Shown piece by piece: positions 1-5,546 of a DNA stretch of 7,713 bases. The notes under the pieces are model-generated. The model did no database searches, was not told where the DNA came from, and worked only from the letters and a program-made list of their open reading frames with translations. Position 1 is the stretch's first letter. The number at the start of each line of letters is the position of its first letter. Both the position numbers and the translations under genes were made by a program. The DNA comes from Fodinibacter sp038330415. GTDB taxonomy: Bacteria > Actinomycetota > Actinomycetes > Actinomycetales > Dermatophilaceae. Location of the stretch: NCBI GenBank assembly GCA_038330415.1, contig JBBQNZ010000173.1:1-7713 (forward strand), read 5' to 3'.

Positions 1-18
1 ACCCCGGCGCGGTCGACC

Positions 19-1020
19 TCACCAAGCGGCGTCGCTGATCGCCCGGACGACCGGCCACGCACCGTCGGTCCAGTTGGCGATGACCGTGTAGGTCACGGCG
101 GACGACGGGCGGCGCACGCTGGCGAACGACACCCCCGCGTCGTACCCCTCCAGCCAGACCGTGTCGGTGGTGGCGTGCAGGTGGAACCCGAGACCGTACC
201 GGCGGTCCTCCTCCGGCCTGTCGCTGTGCGGCCGGAGCATCTCGGCGAGCCGCTCGGGCGGGACGACCCGCCCGGCGAACAGCGCCTCCCACAACCGGCT
301 CAGGTCGGCCACCGTCGAGTAGATGCCACCGTCACCGGTGCCGACCACCGGCAGGTGCAGCAGGTTGGTGCGCAGGCCGTCGACGGCCAGGTAGCCGCGG
401 GCGGCCCGACCGGGGAGCTCGTCCGAGCGAAGGAACGCGGTGTCGACCAGGCCCGCCGGCTCGCAGACCAGGGTGCGCATCAGCTCGTGGAAGGCGACCC
501 CGCTGGCCCGTTCCGCCAGGAGGGCGAGCACGACGTAGCCACCGTTGTTGTAGGAGGAGCCCTCGCCGGCCCGGAAGACGGTCTCGTGTCCGTCGAGCAC
601 CGGCAGCCACTGCTCGGTGGTCACGAGCTGGTGCACCGGCACCGGAAGCACGTAGTCGGTGATGTCGTGGCCGGCGGTCTCGTCGAAGTAGTCACCGATC
701 CCCGATCGGTGGGCCAGCAGGTGCTCGACCGTGACGTCGTCGGCGACCAGCGGGAGGTCGCCACCGAGCAGCGAGCGGGCGGTCGTGCCGAGGGCCAGGG
801 TGCCGCGCTCGACGAGGGCCATGACCGCGAGCGCGGTGAGGGTCTTGGTCGCGCTGGCGGTCGCGAGCTGCGTGTCCACCGTGTTGGGCACCCCGTGGGC
901 GCGGTCGGCGAACCCGTAGGCCCGGGCCAGCTCGATCTCGCCGGCCCGGTCGACGCGCACCACGCCCGAGAACCCGCAGCTGCGCGCGGCGTCATCCACC
1001 ACGTCCGTCAAGGAGCCCAT
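19..1020 (-). CDS. Serine hydrolase, beta-lactamase / class C penicillin-binding-protein fold
   Basis: This 333-residue protein belongs to the serine beta-lactamase-like family (Pfam Beta-lactamase, PF00144). The nucleophile motif S-A-T-K is at residues 56-59 and the second catalytic motif Y-N-N at 157-159. The family-typical LLAHRSG lies at 101-107. Near the C terminus, GYDAG (292-296) stands where many relatives carry an H-x-G element. There is no signal peptide or lipobox, so a cytoplasmic location is likely. Family members include esterases, D-amino-acid peptidases and beta-lactamases, and the substrate here cannot be read from sequence. The ATG at 1020 was chosen because a TATCTT box lies 7 nt upstream, which suggests a leaderless mRNA. 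The gene follows the small membrane protein gene on the same strand after a 49-nt gap. The family call is firm and the substrate is unknown. Confidence 0.88.
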   Translation of the reverse strand: MGSLTDVVDDAARSCGFSGVVRVDRAGEIELARAYGFADRAHGVPNTVDTQLATASATKTLTALAVMALVERGTLALGTTARSLLGGDLPLVADDVTVEHLLAHRSGIGDYFDETAGHDITDYVLPVPVHQLVTTEQWLPVLDGHETVFRAGEGSSYNNGGYVVLALLAERASGVAFHELMRTLVCEPAGLVDTAFLRSDELPGRAARGYLAVDGLRTNLLHLPVVGTGDGGIYSTVADLSRLWEALFAGRVVPPERLAEMLRPHSDRPEEDRRYGLGFHLHATTDTVWLEGYDAGVSFASVRRPSSAVTYTVIANWTDGAWPVVRAISDAAW

Positions 1021-1027
1021 GAGGCCG

Positions 1028-1033
1028 AAGATA
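1028..1033 (-). promoter_or_regulatory. Putative -10 box of the serine hydrolase (leaderless)
   Basis: On the minus strand this reads TATCTT, a match to the actinobacterial -10 consensus TAnnnT. Exactly 7 nt separate it from the ATG at 1020, so transcription would start at or next to the start codon. No good -35 hexamer is visible 16-19 nt upstream, which is common in actinobacterial leaderless promoters. Confidence 0.5.
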
Positions 1034-1069
1034 GCGACCGCGTCACTTCAGGGACAGCGGTTTTCGGTC

Positions 1070-1453
1070 TCAGGTCCCGGGCAGCAGCACCGTGCCGCCG
1101 AACCAGGCCAGGCAGACCAGCCAGGTCACTGCCAGCACCACGGCACGTCGCCTGCGGCCCGAGCGGTCGTCGCCGGTGCGCACCTGCTGCAGGGCGCCCA
1201 GCGCTGTGTGGGTCAGCTGCAGCTGCCAGCCCAGGATGCCGGCCAGAGTGACCACCACCGAGATCGGTGCCCAGTCGACGAGGGCGCTCCACCAGGCCGT
1301 CACGCTCCACGACCCCAGCAGCGACAGCACCACCAGGGCGGCGGCGGCCGCGAGCGCCACCCAGGTGAGCACTGACGGCATCCCCGCGAGCGGCGTCGGG
1401 CGGGGGACGGCGGAGGCGTCGGCGACCAGCCGGCGGTAGGAGTCGTTCGACAT
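1070..1453 (-). CDS. Small three-helix membrane protein of unknown function
   Basis: The predicted protein has 127 residues and I do not recognise its family. Three hydrophobic segments are visible: roughly residues 27-48 (starting VLTWVALAAAAALVVL), 64-85 (ISVVVTLAGILGWQLQ) and 105-124 (AVVLAVTWLVCLAWFG). A basic stretch, RSGRRRR, precedes the third helix. Trp residues cluster at the helix ends. There is no catalytic motif. The ATG at 1453 (MSNDSYRRL) was preferred. An in-frame GTG at 1504 would add 17 polar residues, and neither start has a clear Shine-Dalgarno sequence. The gene sits between the permease (stop 101 nt upstream) and the serine hydrolase (49 nt downstream), all on the minus strand. 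Whether they share a transcript is unclear because the hydrolase appears to have its own promoter. Confidence 0.62.
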   Translation of the reverse strand: MSNDSYRRLVADASAVPRPTPLAGMPSVLTWVALAAAAALVVLSLLGSWSVTAWWSALVDWAPISVVVTLAGILGWQLQLTHTALGALQQVRTGDDRSGRRRRAVVLAVTWLVCLAWFGGTVLLPGT

Positions 1454-1554
1454 GGCACGCACAGTGTGTCGTGACGGCGAGACGTCGGCCGCGGTTCCGG
1501 CCACACTGGGGCGATGCCGACCGATGACTGGGCGCCGGCTGTAGGCCTCGGCCG

Positions 1555-2313
1555 TCAGGGCTGCAGCGACGCCTTGAGGTCGGCCGGCAGCAGCAGCGCC
1601 TCGCCGATCAGCCGCTCGGCCACCACGGCGGTGGTCGTCTGCGCCGCCATGATGCCCATCAGCACGAGCACCTGGGCCGCTGCGGCCTGCGCGGGTGAGC
1701 CGCCGCCGAGCAGCACCCCGATGAAGGCCCCCGGCAGGGTGACGACGCCGGCCGTTCGCACCTGGTCCAGACCGGGGATGAGCGCCTCGGGCACCCGACG
1801 GTGCACCACCTCACCGACGGCCTGCGACCGGGTCAGCCCGAGCGAGAGGGCCGCCTCGTACTGGCCCTTCTCCTCGCGCAGCGCGGCGAACGCCCGGCGA
1901 CAGGTGAGCGTGTGCCCGTTCATCGTGTTGCCGGCGAGGATGCCGACCACGGGCACCAGCGCGATGCCGGTCGGGGGCACGGTGCGGGTCAGCAGGATGA
2001 TCAGCACCACCGGGAGCAGCCCGGCGAGCATGGCCAGGGTCGCCCACGGCCAGGCCTTGGGCGCCTCGACCCGACGCACGGTGGTCACCACGGCGACGAC
2101 GAACATGAAGGTCAGCAGCAGCAGCGACAGGACGAGCGATCTGATGACGGCCGCGATCACCAGCGCCGCGATGCTCAGCTGCACGATCGCCCGCGCAGCG
2201 GCGAACAGGGTCGAGCCGGGCTGCGGCAGCCGCCCGATGAGGTACATGGTGACGGTGAGGGCGAGCAGGAACACCACCGCGAGGGCGACGGGGAGGCCCG
2301 GGTCGATGCTCAC
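1555..2313 (-). CDS. fetB: FetB-type (UPF0014) ABC transporter permease
   Basis: This 252-residue, highly hydrophobic protein resembles the FetB/YbbM family, the permease of the FetAB transporter linked to iron export in Escherichia coli. It carries the N-terminal R-x-x-x-Q-L motif (R41-Q45-L46) in a helix, VPVVGILAGNTM (120-131), and the cytoplasmic coupling region EALIPGLDQVRTAG (176-189) followed by VTLPGAFIGVLLGG. About seven membrane helices are apparent. The start was placed at the GTG at 2313 because family proteins begin just before the first helix and a TACGGT -10 box lies 6 nt upstream. An open frame continues to 2847, but that extension is antisense to rplS and non-homologous. No FetA-like ATPase is present in the window. 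Iron or another metal as substrate is inferred from the family only. Confidence 0.82.
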   Translation of the reverse strand: MSIDPGLPVALAVVFLLALTVTMYLIGRLPQPGSTLFAAARAIVQLSIAALVIAAVIRSLVLSLLLLTFMFVVAVVTTVRRVEAPKAWPWATLAMLAGLLPVVLIILLTRTVPPTGIALVPVVGILAGNTMNGHTLTCRRAFAALREEKGQYEAALSLGLTRSQAVGEVVHRRVPEALIPGLDQVRTAGVVTLPGAFIGVLLGGGSPAQAAAAQVLVLMGIMAAQTTTAVVAERLIGEALLLPADLKASLQP

Positions 2314-2319
2314 CGGCAC

Positions 2320-2325
2320 ACCGTA
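2320..2325 (-). promoter_or_regulatory. Putative -10 box of the permease gene (leaderless)
   Basis: The minus strand reads TACGGT, matching TAnnnT, 6 nt before the chosen GTG start at 2313. The spacing implies transcription starting at the start codon. No convincing -35 hexamer was found. The site supports placing the start at 2313 rather than at upstream in-frame codons. Confidence 0.42.
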
Positions 2326-2398
2326 TGCCGTGCGACGCCGTGGGGTGCCCGGCGGGAGGCGAGGTGATCGCCGAGCCGGAGTCACGGCATCCGAGGAT

Positions 2399-2428
2399 TT
2401 CGCCGGTCGCCGTGCACTCTGGCAGACT
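2399..2428 (+). promoter_or_regulatory. Possible rplS promoter
   Basis: The hexamer CAGACT (2423-2428) resembles a -10 box and lies 18 nt after TTCGCC (2399-2404), a weak -35 candidate. It would give a leader of about 150 nt before rplS. A promoter is expected here because the upstream gene is divergent and the next gene encodes an abundant ribosomal protein. The matches themselves are weak. Confidence 0.25.
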
Positions 2429-2434
2429 GGGTGG

Positions 2435-2587
2435 CTGCGTCCCGTCGACTCGACGGTCCCCGCCACAGGGGGAGTGCCCCGGACCCCGGTCCGACCGGCA
2501 TGCGGCCCGACGGACGCACCTTCGAACCCAGCAGTACCGACATCGCGCGGGTGACCTGTGGCAGGCCGCGAGAAAGCGACATCCGTC
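2435..2587 (+). promoter_or_regulatory. Structured 5' leader candidate upstream of rplS
   Basis: No gene fits in this stretch. It contains the perfect inverted repeat CCGTCGA-C-TCGACGG (2442-2456), a second one CGGACC-CC-GGTCCG (2480-2493), and GGGG (2469-2472) that could instead pair with CCCC (2477-2480). GACGGA (2509-2514) is complementary to TCCGTC (2582-2587), the bases directly before the ATG, so a fold could hide the start. Ribosomal protein genes often have autoregulatory leaders, but I recognise no known motif here and GC-rich DNA forms hairpins by chance. Confidence 0.3.
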
Positions 2588-2947
2588 ATGCAGCGTTTCG
2601 ACGAGCTCGACTCCGCCTCCCTGAAGACCGACATCCCCGCGTTCCGCGCCGGCGACAACGTCAAGGTCCACGTCAAGGTCGTCGAGGGCACCCGCTCGCG
2701 CATCCAGGTCTTCCAGGGCGTCGTGATCCGTCGCCACGGCGGCGGCGTCGGTGAGACCTTCACCGTGCGCAAGGTCTCCTTCGGCGTCGGTGTCGAGCGC
2801 ACCTTCCCGCTCCACACGCCGATCATCGACCACATCGAGCTCGTCACCCGTGGTGACGTGCGTCGCGCGAAGCTGTACTACCTGCGCGACCTGCGCGGCA
2901 AGGCCGCGAAGATCAAGGAGAAGCGCGACACCCCCGTCGCGCGCTGA
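2588..2947 (+). CDS. rplS: 50S ribosomal protein L19
   Basis: L19 is a structural protein of the large ribosomal subunit, located near the interface with the 30S subunit. The 119-residue product shows the family pattern throughout. FRAGDNVKVHVKVVEG (16-31) is followed by RSRIQVFQGVVIRR. The region ETFTVRKVSFGVGVERTFPLH comes next, then the C-terminal RRAKLYYLRDLRGKAAKIKE. The ATG at 2588 was chosen because actinobacterial L19 normally begins a few residues before LDSASL, and GAGAAAG lies 11 nt upstream. An in-frame GTG at 2558 would add ten residues not typical of the family. The gene is transcribed away from the divergent permease and leads into the signal peptidase pair after 53 nt. Confidence 0.97.
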   Translation: MQRFDELDSASLKTDIPAFRAGDNVKVHVKVVEGTRSRIQVFQGVVIRRHGGGVGETFTVRKVSFGVGVERTFPLHTPIIDHIELVTRGDVRRAKLYYLRDLRGKAAKIKEKRDTPVAR

Positions 2948-2987
2948 GACGATCTTCAATCGGTGCGACCCGCCCAGACGGGCCGAC

Positions 2988-2993
2988 TAGGCT
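2988..2993 (+). promoter_or_regulatory. Putative -10 box for the lepB tandem (leaderless)
   Basis: TAGGCT matches TAnnnT and lies 7 nt before the GTG at 3001. TGCGAC (2964-2969), 18 nt further upstream, could act as a weak -35. The arrangement predicts a leaderless mRNA for the first signal-peptidase-like gene, independent of read-through from rplS. A short GCCC/GGGC hairpin just upstream (2973-2984) lacks a T-run and is not a convincing terminator. Confidence 0.45.
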
Positions 2994-3000
2994 CCGTCGG

Positions 3001-3519
3001 GTGACCGCCCGACCCGCCGCCGACCCGGTACCGGCCACCCCCGTGGCCGAGGCCGGGTCGCGTCGTCCCCGGCTGGTGCTGCTCCTCGGGGCCGCGATCG
3101 TCGTCACCGCCCTGGTGCAGGCGTTCGTGCTCCAGTCGTTCTTCGTCCCCACGGCCGCGCTCGCGCCGACCCTCGAACCAGGAGACCGTGTCCTCGTGTG
3201 GAAGGTGCGGCCCGCCGCCGACCCGGGTGACCTGGTCCTCGTCGACACCACCACCTCGGCCGCCGTCGACCGCTCGACGCCGGTCGCAGACGGGCTGGTC
3301 GGGCGGGTCCTGTCCTCGGTGGCCGACGCGCTCGGGGTCGAGGTCGGCGCGCAGAGCCAGGCCGCCGTCGTCGGCTCGTCCACCGCGGATGCCGTCACCG
3401 TCACCGCGCCCGTCGCCGCCACCGTGCCGCGCGACGCGGTCGTCGGGACCGTCGTGCTGCGGGTCTGGCCGCTGAGCCGGTTCGGCACGGTGTCCGCCGG
3501 GCCCGAGGCCGCCCGGTGA
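3001..3519 (+). CDS. Degenerate signal peptidase I paralogue (S26 fold, catalytic residues lost)
   Basis: The 172-residue protein has one membrane helix (about 25-46) followed by a shortened S26 signal-peptidase-like domain. Box B, normally P-S-x-S-M-x-P-T-L, reads P-T-A-A-L-A-P-T-L (50-58), so alanine 53 stands where the catalytic serine should be. GDRVLV (61-66) and GDLVLVD (76-82) fit the next conserved strands. The lysine box K-R-V-I-G-x-P-G-D appears as G-R-V-L-S-S-V-A-D (101-109), so the general-base lysine is a glycine. The GDNRxxSxDSR box is absent, while the closing VPRDAVVGTVVLRVWPL (142-158) is family-like. The frame is intact and overlaps active lepB by 4 bp (GTGA). I infer a non-catalytic partner or decayed duplicate. 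It is unlikely to cleave signal peptides. Confidence 0.8.
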   Translation: MTARPAADPVPATPVAEAGSRRPRLVLLLGAAIVVTALVQAFVLQSFFVPTAALAPTLEPGDRVLVWKVRPAADPGDLVLVDTTTSAAVDRSTPVADGLVGRVLSSVADALGVEVGAQSQAAVVGSSTADAVTVTAPVAATVPRDAVVGTVVLRVWPLSRFGTVSAGPEAAR

Positions 3520-4340
3520 GCGCCCCCGAAGCCGACCCGGTGGCCGAGGGCCGCGACGACGAGGGTCACGACGACGAGGGTCACGACGACGAGGGTCACG
3601 AGGACGAGGGACGGCACCTGGCGCCCGAGGACCAGGAGGCTCAGGGCCCGCTGCAGATGGTCACGGCGGCGGTGCGCGAGGTCGTCGTCGTGGTCGCCAT
3701 GGCGCTGGTGCTGTCCTTCATCGTCAAGACCTGGCTGCTGCAGGCCTTCTTCATCCCCTCGGGGTCGATGGAGGACACCCTGCTCGTCGGCGACCGGGTC
3801 ATCGTCTCGAAGCTGACGCCCGGCCCGGTCGACCTCAAGCACGGCGACGTCGTCGTCTTCCAGGACCCCGGAGGCTGGCTCGAGGTGCTGCCGCCCGTGC
3901 AGCGCACCGGGGTCACGGGGGCGATCCACGACGGGCTGGTGTTCGTCGGGCTGCTGCCGGCCGAGTCCGAGGACCACCTCATCAAGCGGGTCATCGGCCT
4001 GCCCGGCGACCACGTCGTCTGCTGCTCGCCCGACCGCAAGCTCACGCTCAACGGCGTCGAGATCACCGAGCCCTACCTCAAGCCCGGCGACGAGCCCAGC
4101 GAGATGAACTTCGACATCACCGTGCCGGCCGGGCACGTGTGGGTCATGGGTGACCACCGCTCCGACTCCGAGGACTCGCGCTTCCACGACCCGAGTGGCT
4201 CCGGCAAGGACGGCTCGGTGCCGATCGACGACATCACCGGTCGGGCGGTCGCCGTCGTCTGGCCCCTCGACCGCGCCGGTTGGCTGTCCGACCACGAGGA
4301 GACCTTCGCCGCCGTTCCCGAAGCGGCGGCCGGGCCATGA
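3516..4340 (+). CDS. lepB: Signal peptidase I
   Basis: This membrane-anchored serine protease removes signal peptides from proteins exported through Sec and Tat. The 274-residue protein has an acidic, histidine-containing N-terminal tail (about 1-44), one membrane helix (about 54-76), then the catalytic domain outside the membrane. IPSGSM (80-85) supplies nucleophile Ser84. GDRVIVSK (92-99) follows. IKRVIGLPGD (156-165) supplies the general base Lys157, and GDHRSDSEDSR (212-222) is the conserved box E. The segment ends with DDITGRAVAVVWPLDR. The GTG at 3516 overlaps the stop of the inactive paralogue and is preceded by GAGG (3505-3508) at good spacing. The ATG of rnhB overlaps its stop. The tail is unusual because it is built from a 15-bp DNA repeat. 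Confidence 0.96.
   Translation: MSAPEADPVAEGRDDEGHDDEGHDDEGHEDEGRHLAPEDQEAQGPLQMVTAAVREVVVVVAMALVLSFIVKTWLLQAFFIPSGSMEDTLLVGDRVIVSKLTPGPVDLKHGDVVVFQDPGGWLEVLPPVQRTGVTGAIHDGLVFVGLLPAESEDHLIKRVIGLPGDHVVCCSPDRKLTLNGVEITEPYLKPGDEPSEMNFDITVPAGHVWVMGDHRSDSEDSRFHDPSGSGKDGSVPIDDITGRAVAVVWPLDRAGWLSDHEETFAAVPEAAAGP
3555..3611 (+). repeat. In-frame 15-bp tandem repeat in lepB (DDEGH repeats)
   Basis: GACGACGAGGGTCAC occurs three times with no mismatch (3555-3569, 3570-3584, 3585-3599), followed by a partial diverged copy, GAGGACGAGGGA (3600-3611). It encodes D-D-E-G-H three times, then E-D-E-G-R, at residues 14-33 of the cytoplasmic tail. The unit is a multiple of three, so copy changes keep the frame. 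Identical copies at DNA level suggest recent expansion by slippage or recombination. Confidence 0.93.
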
Positions 4341-5086
4341 GCCCGGCCCCTGCGCGCCGGCCGAGTCTGCGGGTCGAGCGCGCCCTGCAGCGCGACGGCC
4401 ACCGGGTGCTCGCCGGGATGGACGAGGTCGGTCGCGGCGCGCTCGCCGGCCCGGTCACCGTCGGCGTCGTCGTCATCGACGAGACCTGCCGCAGCGCCCC
4501 GCAGGGGGTCAAGGACTCCAAGCTGCTGGCGCCGCACGCCCGCGAGCGGATGGTGCCGCGCATCGAACGGTGGGCGCTGGCCCACGCCGTCGGGCACGCG
4601 AGCGCCGACGAGATCGATGCCATCGGCATCATCGCGGCCCTGCGCCTGGCCGGGTGCCGCGCGCTGGGCGCGGTGGCCGCGGCCGGCATCCGGCCCGACC
4701 TGGTCATCCTCGACGGCAACCACGACTGGCTCACCTCGCCGCACGACGTCGGCCTGCTCGCCTTCGCCCACGAGGACCGCACCGAGACCCCGCCGGTGAC
4801 CACGATGATCAAGGCCGACCTGAAGTGCTCGTCGGTGGCGGCGGCCAGCGTGCTCGCGAAGGTGCAGCGCGACCGCATCATGGTCGACCTCGGCGCCGAC
4901 GATGCGTACGCCGGCTACGGCTGGGTCGAGAACAAGGGGTATGCCGCGCCGGAGCACCTCGACGCGCTGCGTCGCCTGGGCCCCTGCGAGCTGCACCGCC
5001 GGTCGTGGCGGCTGCCGGGGATGGACCATGATGGCGACGTGGCCGAGTGCGGAACGACCGACCTGACCCGAGTGGGAGAGCGATGA
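4337..5086 (+). CDS. rnhB: Ribonuclease HII
   Basis: RNase HII cuts RNA in RNA/DNA hybrids and starts removal of single ribonucleotides built into DNA. The 249-residue protein shows all four acidic metal ligands: Asp29 and Glu30 in GMDEVGRGALAGPV, Asp126 in VILDGNHD, and Asp161 in MIKADLKCSSVAAASVLAKV. The GRG motif (32-34), which contacts the nucleic acid, is intact, and KDSKLL (59-64) is the usual downstream motif. YGWVENKGYAAPEH is the typical actinobacterial form of the C-terminal substrate-contact region. The ATG at 4337 overlaps the lepB stop (ATGA), and its own stop overlaps the DUF2469 start in the same way. About 20 residues after LPGMD are poorly conserved tail. An upstream in-frame TTG at 4280 was rejected because it lies inside lepB. 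Confidence 0.96.
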   Translation: MSPAPARRPSLRVERALQRDGHRVLAGMDEVGRGALAGPVTVGVVVIDETCRSAPQGVKDSKLLAPHARERMVPRIERWALAHAVGHASADEIDAIGIIAALRLAGCRALGAVAAAGIRPDLVILDGNHDWLTSPHDVGLLAFAHEDRTETPPVTTMIKADLKCSSVAAASVLAKVQRDRIMVDLGADDAYAGYGWVENKGYAAPEHLDALRRLGPCELHRRSWRLPGMDHDGDVAECGTTDLTRVGER

Positions 5087-5397
5087 GCTCGGAGGACCTC
5101 GAGAAATACGAGAGCGAGGCGGAGCTGGCGCTCTACCGCGAGTACCGCGACGTGGTGGGCCTGTTCAGCCATGTCGTCGAGACCGAGCGGCGGTTCTACC
5201 TGTGCAACAGCGTCGACGTCAAGGTGCGCTCGGACGGCGGGGAGGTCTTCTTCGACGTCACGATGCACGACGCCTGGGTGTGGGACATCTACCGCCCGGC
5301 CCGCTTCGCCAAGACCGTGCGGGTCGTCACCTTCAAGGACGTCAACGTCGAGGAGCTGGCCAAGAGCGAGCTCCAGCTGCCCAAGGGCGAGTTCTGA
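5083..5397 (+). CDS. DUF2469 family protein
   Basis: This 104-residue protein matches the actinobacterial DUF2469 family, usually encoded directly downstream of rnhB (M. tuberculosis Rv2901c, from memory). Its function is not established. It opens with an acidic helical segment, EDLEKYESEAELALYREYRD, and continues with VVETERRFYLCNSVDVKV. The middle is aromatic-rich (MHDAWVWDIYRPARF), followed by KTVRVVTFKDVNVEEL. There is no signal peptide or membrane helix, so it should be cytoplasmic. The ATG at 5083 overlaps the rnhB stop as ATGA. GGGAG (5074-5078) upstream is one of the better Shine-Dalgarno matches in the window, suggesting strong translation. Its fixed position next to rnhB hints at a link to nucleic-acid metabolism, but that is inference from context alone. 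Confidence 0.95.
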   Translation: MSSEDLEKYESEAELALYREYRDVVGLFSHVVETERRFYLCNSVDVKVRSDGGEVFFDVTMHDAWVWDIYRPARFAKTVRVVTFKDVNVEELAKSELQLPKGEF

Positions 5398-5412
5398 CCC
5401 GGATGCCGTGAC

Positions 5413-5431
5413 GCGGTCGGTCCGTGACCGC
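5413..5431 (+). terminator. Possible terminator hairpin after DUF2469
   Basis: GCGGTC (5413-5418) pairs perfectly with GACCGC (5426-5431) across a 7-nt loop, 16 nt after the DUF2469 stop. No T-run follows, so it is not a classical intrinsic terminator, though GC-rich actinobacteria often lack the tract. It fits the likely end of the rplS-DUF2469 block. Confidence 0.33.
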
Positions 5432-5457
5432 TGAACGCCCCCGCTGAGCACGGATCG

Positions 5458-5496
5458 CCGTCCACAGGGGGTGGGTCCGCCCGGACGTCGTCCACA
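5458..5496 (+). promoter_or_regulatory. Two DnaA-box-like sites flanking a palindrome
   Basis: CCGTCCACA (5458-5466) and TCGTCCACA (5488-5496) both fit the high-GC actinobacterial DnaA box pattern YY(G/A/C)TCCACA. They lie in the same orientation, exactly 30 bp apart. The perfect inverted repeat GTCCG-CC-CGGAC (5475-5486) sits between them. By eye I found no other match in the window. The site lies in the non-coding gap before yraN and could affect its transcription. No binding is proven. Confidence 0.4.
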
Positions 5497-5546
5497 GGTG
5501 CGGCTGCGGGCTCGTGGCGCGCCGGCCGGGCCGGTTGGCTCCGGGC

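Noticed and set aside
175..1251. 358-residue plus-strand open frame over the hydrolase
   Set aside because: It is the shadow of a hydrolase with clear SxxK and YxN motifs. The translation is low complexity, rich in G, R and Q.
1456..1473. Operator-like palindrome CACGCACA/TGTGTCGTG upstream of the small membrane protein
   Set aside because: The symmetry needs a one-base offset, so it is too imperfect to call a binding site.
1514..2554. 346-residue plus-strand open frame over the permease
   Set aside because: It is antisense to a recognisable FetB-family protein, rich in S, T, A and R, with no domain signal.
2558..2587. Ten-residue N-terminal extension of L19 from the GTG at 2558
   Set aside because: L19 proteins normally start near the ATG at 2588. 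The extra residues are not family-like.
2314..2847. N-terminal extension of the permease frame up to 2847
   Set aside because: The added residues are antisense to rplS and unlike FetB. The GTG at 2313 matches the family start and has a -10 box.
1811..2959. 382-residue minus-strand open frame across permease and rplS
   Set aside because: It spans two real genes in the wrong frame and shows typical shadow composition.
2973..2984. GCCC-AGAC-GGGC hairpin after rplS as a terminator
   Set aside because: It has only four base pairs and no T-run, and is easily formed by chance in this composition.
2913..4295. 460-residue open frame on the minus strand, opposite the lepB pair
   Set aside because: It is antisense to two well-supported genes. 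Its composition (runs of R, V, D, T) is what complementing GC-rich codons produces, and it shows no family motif.
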